NCBI GenBank assembly: GCA_027946365.1
Contig: JAPEUQ010000010.1
Span: 1,302,001 to 1,366,000, forward strand
Source of the DNA: Kalmusia sp. IMI 367209
Lineage: Eukaryota; Ascomycota; Dothideomycetes; Pleosporales; Didymosphaeriaceae
Length of the DNA stretch: 64,000 bases
Direction: 5' to 3'
The notes under the pieces were generated by a model. It was not told where the DNA came from and ran no database searches. It saw nothing but the letters and a program-made list of their open reading frames with translations. Position numbers and translations under genes: made by a program. Below are positions 12,288 to 24,687 of this stretch, piece after piece. Positions within the stretch are counted from its first letter, which is position 1, and each line of letters begins with the position of its first letter.

Positions 12288-12693
12288 CTTTACAAAATAC
12301 AGAGACGAAGGTAGACAAGAAGTCAAGGGACGCTCCAATGTTCGTATGCTTATATGCAGATTGGATGCGAGGAATACGAGAGCTGCCGTGCTACAAATAT
12401 GCATGGAAGCGCAGCTGCAGGACACGAGGTCCCGTGATGGCGCGATTAGTCTTAGAGCGAGCAGTTGGCGACGTCATTCCTCACCGACTCCATCCTAGTT
12501 CCATCAAGAGACGATCAAGTTGCGTCCCTATCATGAGTGAAATACATTGTGACTACGTAGAAAACATTTCACGCGCGTCGTTATGAAATACAATCCCTCG
12601 TCAAAGCATAAAATTACCCAAATCTAGACCCAAACCCATTCCTCATTTATCAACCGAAAACGGAATCGTAGAGCATCGTCGTCTAACACCTCT

Positions 12694-14458
12694 TCAATTA
12701 TTGCTCTTTTCTTTCATATCTTTATCATCAGCATCTTGGTCGGGATTCGCCATCTCATATTCTAGAATCTTGATGAAGTTGTAAAACAACACCGCGAGCG
12801 CAGCACCAGCAGCCGGCCCAACCCCTGTATCGCATTAATACGAGATGTCTGGACCCGCATGAGCGCGGGAAAGGACTTACAGTAAATCCAGTGTTCACGA
12901 TCGAAAACGCCAGTGACGACGCAAGGTCCGAAGCTTCGCGCCGGGTTCAGCGAACCGCCAGTGTAGTACACACCCACAAGCTCGGCAATGAATAGCGCAA
13001 GACCGATACCAACGGGTGCAATGAAGGTCGCTTTTTACCATTAGCATCGAAATGTATGAAGGATACCAGAAATCCTTACCTTTGTGCTTCTCCTTCGCCA
13101 ACATAAAAATAGTAAACACCAACTCCGCCGTCAAAACCGCCTCAATGAACACACCCCTCGCCAGACTTGTATCCGCACTCAACGTAGTCCTGACATTCAA
13201 CGGCGTCGGAAACATCACACTGACCAAGAAGCTTGAGAAAATTGCGCCCGCAAGCTGCGCGACGAGGAGCAGGAAAAACCGCACAGGGCTCATGGCCTTA
13301 GTTAGCAGCATCGCGAAGGTGACCGCCGGGTTAAACAGCCCACCGCTAATACGGAAGAAGATCCACACGTTTACCATGAGTGAGAAGGCGAAGACCAGCG
13401 CGATGTACTGCAGCACTTGGGGCGAGAAACCAGTGTCTGCACCTGTGGTCGTATTAGTGTCACCACCAGCTCGTGAGCCGACGTTAGCAACTTGGGTACC
13501 GCTGAAAGCGAAGAAGAGGAACATAGTTGTGCCGACAAATTCCCCGACGAAGGCGACGAAATCTAGGAGAGAATCAGTACGCGTTGCTGCAGCTGGGCCG
13601 GGACGTTGAAGTTGCTTTCTCGGGAAAGGGAACCAACAAGAGCAGAAACAGATAAGGGGGTTGATATAATGGTGAAAGCATCTGATATAGATTGGGACGG
13701 GACTCACGATTCTTTGCATTACTGTTCATCCACATAGTCCACGGTAATCTCATAACCTCCTCAGTCGATGGTGGACGCCTAGGAGGACCTCTCCGACCAT
13801 CATCACCATGTGCTGTATGTGGATGTCGGTAGTCCTCTTCTTCGCTTCTATACTGGTAGTGATACCTTGGCTTCGTAGGAGTATCCTCCTCATAGTCGTA
13901 GCTGCCACGGTAACTGTCGATACTGCCGCGCCCCTGCTCGACTGAATACCGACTAGTTGGCCCGGACATATGGCCATGTGCAGGCGGCGGCCTAGTATGT
14001 CTTCGAGCAGGACGGCGATATGCTCTTGGTCGATCATCTTCATCGGAGTAATCTTCTACATACGCGGATCGATGGTGCACTGGGCCGCGCCGTCGATCAT
14101 ACCTGCGGCTCTGGCGATAGTCATAGTCTTCTCTATCTCTGTCGCTGACATGTGGTACCACCCATCGATTTGGGTCACCGACCGTCCTAGCTCGTGACCG
14201 GCTTCCTGGGCCTTCCGGTCCTGCCGACGCTGATCCGATATCCAGACCATTCGGCGAGTTGGGGACCAGACTCATAGGCGACATAGTGTTTTCCGGGTCC
14301 CGGTGCAGATGTACCGTATTTGGTTGGATGGGTAGTCTAAGTAAAGCGTCGCGGCTTCCTTGTGATTCGAGGGGAAAGTTGGGACTCTCGATCATTGTGC
14401 CATCCGGCATCCTCTCGCCATAGTACTGTGGAAGCGAGGCTGATGGTTCCTGTGCCAT
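12694..14458 (-). CDS. Aquaporin with long hydrophilic N-terminal extension, 504 aa
   Basis: Four exons (14458-13708, 13562-13080, 13030-12881, 12824-12694) join in frame. The first ~240 residues are hydrophilic, rich in Arg, Tyr, Asp, Pro and Ser. The MIP channel core then begins near PWTMWMNSNAKNHFVAFVGE. Both pore loops are intact: GGLFNPAV (Asn-Pro-Ala at 328-330) and GGSLNPARSF (Asn-Pro-Ala at 440-442, selectivity-filter Arg443). A short acidic and basic tail follows. MIP proteins conduct water, glycerol or other small neutral solutes. The long N-terminal tail recalls fungal regulated channels, but the NPA boxes here are canonical. Substrate cannot be set by eye. The joined motif KNHFVA across the first intron supports that splice. 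It lies in the same orientation as the glycosylase, 406 bp upstream of it. Confidence 0.92.
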
Positions 14459-15728
14459 GTATGGAGATGGCGTGCCAGTGATCTCCGGGGAAAGGTAGAG
14501 TGGAATACGGGGCTTATAAACTTTACTGGAAATCTTATAGATAAGAGGATACGTGATGGAGCAATGTAAAGGGATTTTTCGTCGATATGAAAGCGTTACA
14601 TACGTAAGTGATGGCTGTTCGCTGTGAGTCTGTTTCAAGGTCGATGTAGATCGAGCATATTGGCAGAAAAGGCAAGCATATTATAACCTCCCCATAGCAA
14701 TCATCATCTACCGGCATTATCGCCCAACCCCTTGCTCAACCCTCCATCGTATCTCCGATACCACCTTGTTTCTCCTCTAGCCCCCTCCTACCCTTTCCCA
14801 TCACCTATTCGTTGATCGGGGCAACCAGTGGGCACTCCAACTAGGATATGCGCATCGAGTCTCTTGCAAAGACCTCAATGACGTCGACAAAGGGTCGAGA
14901 CAGTCCCTAATCACCTCTCCATCTAGGACATACCCAGACGGGCATCATGCAAGCCAGCAATCGCGCGCTCTCGTAATCTTCTAAAAGGGAGACAAAGCGC
15001 AGACCTCGGAACGTGAATGCAAGGGCCCGCCTTGGTCATCGTCAAGACACAACCATGTGCGGTGTTTCGAGAACGGGACCGGGGTTCGGCGTACTCGCTA
15101 GCTTGTATGGGATTGTTGGTGTTGAGGGTGCCACATGAGGGTCACCCCTGCATGCGATCACTTGTGGTATGGGGATGAACCCTGCAGAGATGGTATCGCA
15201 ATGCGATAGATGGAGTCGCGACGCGAAAAGTCGGACGATGGCTGAGTATCAAGAGGGGAAGTTCTGCTGACGCGTGGAGGTATAACAGAGGGACTATTTT
15301 TGTTTTATTAGTTGGTGCGGTAGGTGATGTCATTTGGTAATTATGTTTCGCAATGGGTTAGGACCTCTTTATTTGCATTGCTCTGCTGGAGATGACCAGA
15401 ATGCGAGTTCCTGGAAGGAATATCAATACAGACAGACAGTGCGATCTGCCATCGCCGCAACCCTTCCCGTTTCTGACAGGCGATAGCTTGAGTTGCCACC
15501 GTAGGAGCCAGGTCAACGGTTCACAACTAACCGCATAGACGGAAACCAGATTAGCTGGGATGCACGATGTGCTGTCAAGATCTTTGTAGGCAAGTTGAGT
15601 ATAGTGCGGAGCAATTGTGGTCTGACGGCCATCATAATCATTCGATATTCTACACTTTAGTATATAATACATACCTTGTACCTTTCACAGGACCTAGTGG
15701 TACATACTATCTAATACACGAAACCACA
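14459..15728. other. Intergenic, aquaporin promoter and synthetase 3' flank
   Basis: This interval should hold the aquaporin promoter and leader and the 3' end of the lysyl-tRNA synthetase gene. I found no supported coding region. Confidence 0.5.
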
Positions 15729-17515
15729 TTACTGGTTCTTCGCGATACTGACCACGTTTCTCAACGTCCCAAAAGGGAGGACATCGGCAATCCGCTTCTT
15801 GCTCGCGAACAGCATGACTAGTCGATCCAGACCGCATCCCCAGCCACCGGTCGGTGGCATGCCCCACTCAAGTACTTCTAGGTAACTCTCATCCATGCCT
15901 CTGCTGCCAGTGTTTCCTTGCTCGCTCTCAGGATGAAATTCGAGCTGTTGCATGAACTTGCGTCGCTGCTCGAAAGGCGAGTTCTCCTCTTCGTAGGCGT
16001 TGGCATATTCGCGGCTGTTGATGAAGAGCTCGACACGCGATGCAATGCGCTGATTGGTGATTGGACATACGTACGATTTGGCAAGTGGGGAGAGGGCTTC
16101 CGGATGATGCGTTATGAAGGTGGGATTAATACAAAGAGGCTCAATGTACTGCTCAGCGAGGGTGTCAAGAAGACGAGGGAGAGTTGGGTTTGGCGGGATA
16201 TCGATGTTAAGCTCGTTGAACAGGCTGAGAACGTCATCTGTTGCGGTAGACAATGACAAGTCGGGTAATTTCCGGCCACTGGCCTTTTCGATTGTCTGAA
16301 TGAAGGGGAGTTGGGCGAAAGGAGCCTTGAACTCGACACCTTCTGGTTTTGGGAGCGAAGGAAAGTATGTCGATCGGAGGGCTTCAGCTGTGTCATGGAG
16401 ACCACAGACAAGCTTCTCTGTCCTATCGATCAATGCAGGCAAAGTAGCCCCGACCTCGTAGAATTCGCACGTGGAAAATTCTGGATTATGGGTGTTGTCT
16501 ACGCCTTCATTCCTAAAGCATCTGCCAATCTCGAAGATCTTGTCCTGGCCGCCAACAATGAGTCTCTTGAGGTTTAGTTCTGGTGCAATTCGAAGCCGAA
16601 TAGGCATGTTGGAGAGCTCGTTCGCGACCGTCTCGAATGGTCGGGCGATAGCACCTCCAGCATTGACATCAAAAAAAGGAGTCTCCACCTCCAAGAACCC
16701 GCTTTGTATCAAATGTTGGCGCATCGTATCGTATATCAAGGCACGAAGCCGGAGAATATCGCCGGGCTCGTCGTTTGTGAGTTGATGCACATGCGGGTGC
16801 CGAGCGAGTGTTTCGACATTTTCGACCTTTTCTGGAAGGTGATGCAGGCAGGGAGCGAGAATTTGAGGAATATAGAGCGCGAGGATCGAAAGCTGACCGG
16901 TCGACGTTCTTGTGGGCTGGCCTTGAATAGCTAGTAATCAGTCAGCCACGCTCATCGAAATGTGGTGAGAGCTACTTACACACCCAGTCGCCAATGCGAA
17001 TGACCTTTTTGAAGCTCTTGAATTCATCTGAGATAGCTTCGTGATTCTCGAGCTTCTTCAGCTCGACCATGACTTGCAACCTTTGCGAGTCCCGCTCGAT
17101 GTCGAGAAACATCAGCTTGGAACCGAGCAGTCGCACTGATCGGACTCTGCCTGACATTGTCAGCTCCTTGCTTCCGTCAGCTTTGAGAGACTACCGTACC
17201 AAACACAGAAGTCCGCTCATTAACGATCGCTGAGATGTCCTCATATTTTGAAAGGAAATCTCTCAGGGACACATGTTCTCCATTGGCATGATGTACCAGG
17301 CGGGGATGGTACTCGTCCAACGGCTTCATATTTCGCAGCTGCTCGAGCCGCTTCTGCTTTTCAACATCGTGCCGACCGGTGTATGCATCAGCGGCTATCG
17401 TTTGCGCGAATCTCCTTTGGAAAGCGCAGTATGCGCGAGCGAGCTCGGGTTTGACGGCGGGCTGGATGCCTCGATTGAGATACGGGCGAAGAAAATGGAG
17501 CGTAGGTCTGCTCAT
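15729..17515 (-). CDS. MSK1: Mitochondrial lysyl-tRNA synthetase (class II), 562 aa
   Basis: Three exons (17515-17200, 17150-16980, 16930-15729) join in frame. The first intron, 49 nt, restores the anticodon-binding OB-fold reading SVFGRVRSVRLLGSKLMFLD. The class II catalytic domain follows with motif 1 around YDTMRQHLIQSGFLEVETP, motif 2 in FEIGRCFRNEGVDNTHNPEF, and motif 3 in GWGCGLDRLVML near the C-terminus. The N-terminus is rich in Arg and Ser and lacks acidic residues at first, as expected of a mitochondrial targeting sequence. Overall length fits the organellar enzyme, which charges mitochondrial tRNA-Lys. Mitochondrial location is inferred from the leader and the MSK1-like sequence rather than shown directly. 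Confidence 0.92.
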
Positions 17516-19853
17516 ACTTGCATATATGTTAGTGTGCGCATATATGTGGGCGCGATCGAGATCAGCGTGAGAGAAATCATCAGTGGAAATGACAAGCATA
17601 GTGAAATCAACCGCCAGAACTGGCGTCATTCGCAACGGTTCTAAGGTTATAGTCGATCATCATGAAATAGGAGCATAGGACCGGTGTGCGATGGACAGAA
17701 TGGTGACCGCAATGCAGCTTCCCGTGGGCAGAAAAATCTTCCTGGAGGGCAACGACAGTACTACTCTGCCCTCAATTGCATGCACCGGTCCGCAATGACA
17801 TAGAAAATATCAATACATACCTTCCGCAGACTCATAGAGCCTTGGCGATGGGCATGCCGACTCGCGATGAGGGTGATGGAGATTAGCAGGATGAGAGCTT
17901 GGGAGCTTTGAATCCGTGATTATGTCAGCAAACGCACAGATGCCGCTAAAATCCATCGCATCACCTAATACATTTCCGTGCATTTGGCGAAGATTCGTAG
18001 CTGGCCGATCGTCCTATAGCTTGCTGAGGAACCTAGGCCCGATGAGAACATGGGGCTGATAAATGGCTCAGGGTGTTTAATAGATTGAATACACCATACG
18101 ATCGATCGGGCTGGAGTTTGTAGAGTTCCTTCACTATTCTGCTATTCTCCTTTAGGTTCAAGGGTTCTTCAGCAACGGGATCAGATGGGAACGAATTACT
18201 GTGTTGAGTCTACTGGGTGTCATTAAAACGCTCCTGAATTGAGAGATCTAAAATAGTACCGGGACAAGAGCATATGGAGACCTAAATTCGTAACGGAGGA
18301 TGATAGAGTAGCAATACCCGTGCAGCGAGCCATATATCACATCACCGCATCAGGCTATTAGGTTCAACACACAGGCTTGAAGAGATGAGATAGCCCTTAG
18401 ATCGACCCCTGAGGTTCGCTGTGACAAATTTAAATTACTAGATTGACGATCTGCATATACTTTAGGCAGTGTTCACTGAAACTTTTAGTAGCGCGGCCTG
18501 CTAGATGAAGGAATAAGAGCTTAGACAACTAGATCTAACAAACTAAAGACAATGTACGTCCTTAAAGGGATTTACGAGAAAAGAGTGGACATGCTCATAG
18601 CGAGCAATGTTAAGAATCCAGAATGTTGGTCCGCCGTAGAGAGCATATTTAGCGGTATCTACACCAAGGGCTTGAAGGTATAAATACTTCGAAGTCGCAT
18701 CGCCAGCAATGAGGGAAATCGACCCGCTCTGGCCATAGGTTTGTGCCGAATGCAAGCACCAGCCCTGATGTAACCCTGATCCAGCTACGTAGCAGGAAAC
18801 TGGAAGCCTAATCTTGTTGTGTGATTGTCGATTGATTTGTTTGCTACCGAAAAGGTCCAGTCGATGTCCTACGGCGCTAAACCGTTATTTGCTGCTAGGG
18901 CTTGCGGTGGCATCGATGTATTCTTCACGAGAAAAATTCCCTCCGATCAAATTTTTACGACTGTGTGTACGAAGCTACAATCTCGCCAAGCTCAGGCTCA
19001 GCGTGGACGACTAAGCATATCAAAAGTTAGGACCTTTGGTCAATTTGTGGAAAGAACGCCTCCTATGTTCTTATCGAATTTCATCAGGCGAGATCTCTGC
19101 CAAAAGAAAGAAAAAGCCGGCCCATCCCTCGATTCAGATAACATGTAGGGTTAGGCCTTCATTCCCAGCCCAAATGGGATGTCTGCTATGGTCCAAGCTA
19201 TAGGTACTGGGGACTTTAGGACGCCGGGCATCGTTCTGGATGACAGGCTAAGAGCGGGCAAACCAAATCTGTTTATAATTGTAGAAAAGAAAAATGGCGA
19301 GGAGACGTTTTGTTTTGCCGTAGCTTAATATAATGGTGTCTGTGTCGAGAGAAAGGAGCGGGGCAGCCTGGTCGCCTTTTGTGGAGGGAGGATCCCTTTA
19401 ACAACCGTTGAGCTCGCTATGAGCGACTACAAGGTAACGAAGAGCTTAAATGTTTCTCTGCATGCGGTAGTCTTTGCACATGGCATTGAGAGTGATTTCA
19501 CGACAATGCGGCATTCATTCATTCTACTCGGTTAGGTAGTCTTACTCTCCCACGGTCATTCAACACTAAGTACAATTACGTTTCGCATTCCTATAGTGCT
19601 TACTCCCCCAGTAATAGGTAAAGTTTGAGGAAACTTAGTCTTTTAAGCCAATAGGGTTGCTGTGATCAATGCCTCCCAAGGCGAGAAGAAGATAGGGATA
19701 CGACCCGGTATATCGAGGTCCTGTACTACATTAACGCGCGCCATTGTGACGCTAGACCATAAAGGTCTGTGCAATGTAGCCACTCCTCATGACACTCAAC
19801 ACGGTCTCAGCCGCATGTTCTAGGATGCACTTTGATTCACCATAAGTGGGACA
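17516..19853. other. Gene-free stretch at the edge of the conserved block
   Basis: This 2.3-kb interval starts with the synthetase promoter and then becomes AT-richer, with many stop codons in all frames. I recognise no gene, RNA or complete repeat. It marks the change from the dense left part of the window to the sparse right part. Confidence 0.5.
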
Positions 19854-20648
19854 ATGCCGCCAAACAATTCGACATCAGGCTTCAAGTCGTCAGCTACAGC
19901 CTCCGAGGCCCAGGAGGCTGCGGGCCATACCGCCGGACAATGGGCACGATTTTATGTAAGCTTATAGCATGGATGAAGACGCCTAATTAACTTAGCTAGG
20001 TCCACACTAGCAACGAAGCGGGCACTATAATTACAGAACATCCGCAATGGATGTGGCCCCATGTGCCAGCTGACGTAAAATTGCAAATTTTCGAACGAGT
20101 CAACGAGCAGCTAGAGAGTGAGGGCATTCCCAGAGTATCTGAAAGGATCCTGCATTGGCGTATGATCCTTGTTATACGCGACAAAAAGGGCTGGCTAAAA
20201 GGTAAGCCACCCAAGTCATTCAGGGAACAGCGCTCTCTGCTCACAGCTATAAGCGAAGAAGGCTTCAGCTGATCTGAATGCTTCACCATCAACTGCAGCT
20301 AATTTGAGTGGTCCTGCACCTTCACCTACAATTACTATGAGTAGTGCTGAATTACCACCTGCAGCCGATCTGAGGGACGCTTCACCATTAACTACAATTG
20401 ATTTGAGTGGTGCTTCAACATCAATTGCACGCCGTTATGACCCGATACGAGATGTTTGTCCAAGTCGACCAGGCGATAGCGCTCTCCGCTCACAATCACA
20501 AACGAAGAGAACTTCAGCAGATCCAAGTACTTCAGCATCAACTGCACGTGCGTACGATCCGATACGAGATGGAATAGCTGCACACCTGTATGATCCGATT
20601 CGAGATGTATCAGCTGCACGCGCGTATGACCCGATACGAGATGCTTGA
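19854..20648 (+). CDS. Orphan protein with C-terminal YDPIRD repeats, 232 aa
   Basis: My model has exons 19854-19955, 20000-20201 and 20254-20648. Both introns are short GT-AG (44 and 52 nt), start GTAAGC and keep the frame. The first 34 residues are polar. Exon 2 codes for a Trp-rich helical-looking part (HPQWMWPHVPADVKLQ, then RILHWRMILVIRDKKGWLK). Exon 3 is Ala/Ser/Pro/Thr-rich and ends in four copies of YDPIRD. I know no family for it. There is no signal peptide or membrane helix. The gene stands alone in a gene-poor stretch. If intron 2 is not spliced, the protein stops at 20272 and the repeats are lost, so expression data decide the model. Confidence 0.55.
20436..20642 (+). repeat. Four YDPIRD-coding repeat units
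   Basis: Units of 18 nt coding for YDPIRD start at 20436, 20553, 20589 and 20625. The last three are exactly 36 nt apart, giving a 12-residue period of the form A-R-A-Y-D-P-I-R-D plus three variable residues. All keep the reading frame. The unit DNA varies mostly at third codon positions (ccg-ata against ccg-att, tat against tac). Confidence 0.85.
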
Positions 20649-22863
20649 GTCTAGGCCGTCAAGGAGCGTGTACCACATAACTAGTATACACCCTGTCGGT
20701 CTTGTCGCTTATATCGATACATTCCGTGGCCGTGTCTTCCGATGTCACGATGGCTTTTGTATTGGGTTGAGAGGATAGCATCGTTACATTACGAACGTTC
20801 TCTGTAACGACCATTTGGGCATTTGGAAAAGTATAGTATTAGGGTTAGCGTCGGTGGTCGAAAGGTGGACAATGGGCAGTGAATGACATCTGGTCTATTG
20901 TAAGTGAAGCAAGAACGTCATTTCAATTACGGCACGGTCAACGCCAAATGTACCAAAAGTATCATAGAAGACTTAAACAATTAAGATATCAAGAATGGTT
21001 CGTCAGCACGTCCCTTTTTCTCACCATCATTCTAGAGATTGTACTTTCTCTCAGTGTTACTCGAATAAAATAGACAGAAGTTAGCAGCCAAATACTATGT
21101 ATATGTCGAAGAGGCCGTACTCCTAAAATATCGCCATCTCCAATTCCTAGGAACTCCTTTCCACTCCCTCAAGCCAATGAGTCGCAAGTCAATGCCAACA
21201 ATTTTGAGCAGAGCTTAAAGTCAAATATACTGCATTATCTAATGCATTTGATGATACTTAGTTTTGGTGAGAATGGCGAAGCAGACAGCTTTAAATGCAT
21301 ATATTGCTTGACATTTACCAGGATTATTTGCCTTATCTTGTAACCAAAATACGAAAATCGAGAAATTGAGAAGTAACAACGCTGACAGTGAACATGATTA
21401 CACAGTCAAAGCGAAGAACCAGTCCTATCTGGGAAGAGGCAGAGGCTATATAAAAGCGAGTAATCAAGGTGGTCGTGACTTTCAGATATCCTGAAGCACA
21501 AATTGCCACGATTTCCACCTTAGGCGTCACTCTTACTTCGGCTATCTAGGCAAGCAAGCAATGGATATGGGAACGCAGTTTGGGTGGATTCGAACAGACT
21601 GTCTGACCATTCTCAGCCCTAGACATCGAGACAAAGACATCTTAATAAATATCTTGGTACGCTTGGAGGCGGAATTGCGATCGGTCGAAGAGTTACAGTT
21701 TTTCCCCAGGTAACGTGAACCAGACTGTAGCACCTGTGATGCAAACCTTATACCCGGTAGGAACATCATTTTTGCCAATAGTAACATTATCATCGTATTC
21801 TCAGTATGATGGAGAGCCTATATCTTCCTTCGGATCATATATTTGGGTCAATGTCCATGAGCCCTTTATTATCGTATCGTAGCTTACACCTTCAAGAATC
21901 TTCCCTGAAGTCCATTCCGACCCCCCTCGAAGTGCTTTGGCTCCACTCTAAAATTGTTTAGCTAATGTAAAGCGACTGTGTAGGCATTCTATACCTTAGT
22001 GGACATGACGGTTTTATACGCTACAGATGGCGTGCATTCAGGCGATAGATGCACAAGAGTTGAAGGCCTACAGACGTTGTGTCAAAATTGAGATTGGTCC
22101 AATAAATTATAGCCCCGATTTGATTCTACGTGTTTAGTAGTAAACAGGTCAGTGGGCATTTTTAGGGCGAATACACCAGGCGGAACTCGAGTGCTCCAAG
22201 CTTAATCGGTTGGACTGGCGCGTAAGGAAATAAATACATTGAGAAGAATGAGCTGGCTAGATCATGATGACTTCTTGGATTCGCTTTGTGAACGGCCATT
22301 TTGTGAGCGAACGGGAATGCTTGAGCTATGCGCGACGATTGTAGGTGGTTCTCCGTCTACCATCAAGTACTGAGGATGACGTCATACGCTACGTGCACCC
22401 GCTAAGCTTCCTATCTTTAGCACCTCCTTATTCGAAGAACCATCATCGCGCCTCCTAATTGTAGGCAGCAGACTGGTGCATGAAGTATCTGGTTTGTCAC
22501 ACAGATGATGGCTGCTGACTGCCTGCGATGAAGACTCGCCGGTTTTGGCCCCACGCAGTGATAATCAAATCACACAAGCCTAACGCCTAGCGACGACCCA
22601 CGCGGGATGTAGTCAAATTCAAGGTCTCCACCTCGGCATCATGCGCTCTCAGCAAGGCTGCCGCGCAGCTGCATCGCAGGCTTCGAGAGCTAGTGCTCAC
22701 TAGTTGCATGTAGCTGCCTCATTAACGAGCGAACAAATGGACGCAGAGCATATTGACAAGTATTTATTCTACTATATTTCCACATTTTTTCTACATATGC
22801 TTTCTGCTAACAACACTTGACCAATACGTCCACAGCACAACGCCGTTGTCATAGCTCGTCAAG
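20649..22863. other. Gene-poor AT-rich stretch
   Basis: I see no supported gene here. Short open frames such as 20879-21073 have no family motif. The right end should contain the promoter of the ankyrin gene. Confidence 0.5.
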
Positions 22864-24687
22864 ATGCCGAAAATACTGCCCCCTTACCCAATCATAACGC
22901 CAGATTATGTACCTGGAATGTCCGTATCGGTCATGCCATTGGACTCAAAGCATGCACTCTGGCTGGATGACTACGAATACTATGATCAGCTGGGACGCGA
23001 CCCGTTACAGGAGCGCAAGATCTGGGGCATCGAAGATGCTCAGGAACGTGTGGAAAGATTGCAGGAAGTTCTTGAGGAGTATCCAAAGATGATGCATAGA
23101 CGCAATATGTTGTTCAAAGCAACGATCCGTGGCGACGAAGAGCTCGTTCGCTGTCTGATTGATGCCGGTGTGGACATCCAGCCAGATATCCAGAAAGTGT
23201 TAGAGGAAGAGAAGAACAAGGAGGAGGTGGAGCCAGATCCAAACAACCCGGACTTACCAGAGAAATTTGACAAGACATGCGCACCGGTGCATGCAGCGGC
23301 TTCTGGAGGACATCTTGGTATCCTTAAGATGTTCTTCGAAAGTGGAGTTGATATTGACGTTAGAGGAGAATTTGGAGACACTCCACTCATCTGCGCGCAC
23401 GGTCGTCCCGAGCTTATGCACTACTTGCTTGATCAAGGAGCAGATGCTACACTGAGAATCTACGACAACGAGGAGGCCAATGAATGGCATGGTGAGCATG
23501 CTAAGGCCAATGCCTTGGAGCGCACTGCACCTCACGGCAATGCCGACATCATCAATAGGCTACTTGATGTACCCGGCGTGGAGGTGACACCCACGGTAGT
23601 CAAATTGGCTCCTCGCGGAGATCTTGAAGCGTTGAGGCTAGTGCTGGAACGAGGTGGCTACCATCCAGATGCCCAGGACAAGATTGAACTTCTTACAGAT
23701 AAGCAAAAGGAAGTGATAGACACTGCTCTTCCAGAAGCCCTCGAGTGTGGTGAATTTGAGTCAATGAAGCTGATCCTCAGCTATACGTCTATTGTCAACG
23801 AGAGAGGCGAATTGGCCGAAACCCTTCCCGAAGCCTTACACAAGAGCTTCGTCTATGGGGCGTACAATGCCCTTATCGGGAATGACATTCCGAAATTTGA
23901 GTACATCTACAATCTCGGTTTGAGGGAGCATGAGACAATGTCACTAGATAAGGCTTCGTACAATCAGCGATTCAGCATCCAACATCTCTTCGATGAGGTC
24001 GCGAAAGCCGGGGCAATTGAAAGTGCTCGATACCTTATCGAAAAGCACAGCGCGATAGCCGATGGGTTCCGCATACCATCAGGTGTACTGCCAATGTACG
24101 AAGCAGCGATGTACAACCGTGCAGACTTCGTTCGCTACCTCATAGAGGATTGCGGTGTCGATATACAGAAAGGCAACGGCCGTTGGGCTGCTGGGCCGAC
24201 AGCGATGTGGATCGCTCTTCAGTTGAAACAACTCGAGACAATATCAGTGCTTTTAGAGCACGGCGGACCAGTCGATCACGTCGACGAAGAACTTCATAAC
24301 CTCAATGGACCTGTTGATGCTGTATTGATTACAGGGATGAATTTGCGGGTCTCTTTAAGAAAGGAGGAGAACATAAGTGAGAAGGTCAAAGCTTTCCAAG
24401 ACGATTATCAGAATCCAAATCCACCGTACGTGCGCATCACGCTTGGGCCTGAGGATGAGAGCTGGATCAAGAACCTTGTACCTCGCAAGCCGGACGAAGA
24501 CTTGCGGGAGCATGGCGACCTCGCAAGGATCTTGAACAAAGACGAGGAACCACGTTTGAAGGACTTTGCAGAGGATGATCCCCGTCGTAGACTGCCTGAT
24601 TATCCCTCCGAAGCTGATCGCGAAGAGGCACTGAAGGAGGATGACAACCTTCTCCCGGGATTCAGACCAGCATTCAGAGCAGCTTGA
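22864..24687 (+). CDS. Ankyrin-repeat protein, 607 aa
   Basis: A single uninterrupted exon runs from ATG to stop. Ankyrin-type helices are visible from residue ~80 onward: LFKATIRGDEELVRCLIDAG, CAPVHAAASGGHLGILKMFF, then DTPLICAHGRPELMHYLLDQ, and degenerate repeats to about residue 480 (AMWIALQLKQLETISVLLEH). The N-terminus is Pro-rich and the last 120 residues are highly charged, with KPDEDLREHGD and DDPRRRLPDYPSEADREE. No second domain, signal peptide or membrane helix is seen, so a cytosolic or nuclear protein-binding role is likely. The partner is unknown. Absence of introns and continuous coding suggest an active gene, unlike the decayed ankyrin-family copy near 47 kb, which belongs to a different subfamily. 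Confidence 0.85.
   Translation: MPKILPPYPIITPDYVPGMSVSVMPLDSKHALWLDDYEYYDQLGRDPLQERKIWGIEDAQERVERLQEVLEEYPKMMHRRNMLFKATIRGDEELVRCLIDAGVDIQPDIQKVLEEEKNKEEVEPDPNNPDLPEKFDKTCAPVHAAASGGHLGILKMFFESGVDIDVRGEFGDTPLICAHGRPELMHYLLDQGADATLRIYDNEEANEWHGEHAKANALERTAPHGNADIINRLLDVPGVEVTPTVVKLAPRGDLEALRLVLERGGYHPDAQDKIELLTDKQKEVIDTALPEALECGEFESMKLILSYTSIVNERGELAETLPEALHKSFVYGAYNALIGNDIPKFEYIYNLGLREHETMSLDKASYNQRFSIQHLFDEVAKAGAIESARYLIEKHSAIADGFRIPSGVLPMYEAAMYNRADFVRYLIEDCGVDIQKGNGRWAAGPTAMWIALQLKQLETISVLLEHGGPVDHVDEELHNLNGPVDAVLITGMNLRVSLRKEENISEKVKAFQDDYQNPNPPYVRITLGPEDESWIKNLVPRKPDEDLREHGDLARILNKDEEPRLKDFAEDDPRRRLPDYPSEADREEALKEDDNLLPGFRPAFRAA

Noticed and set aside
21566..21600. TTCGAATCC-like word resembling a tRNA B box on the minus strand
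   Set aside because: The flanking bases do not form a T-arm stem and no anticodon arm or acceptor stem can be built.
21542..21793. Minus-strand 83-codon frame
   Set aside because: No recognisable family; neighbouring frames give no continuation.
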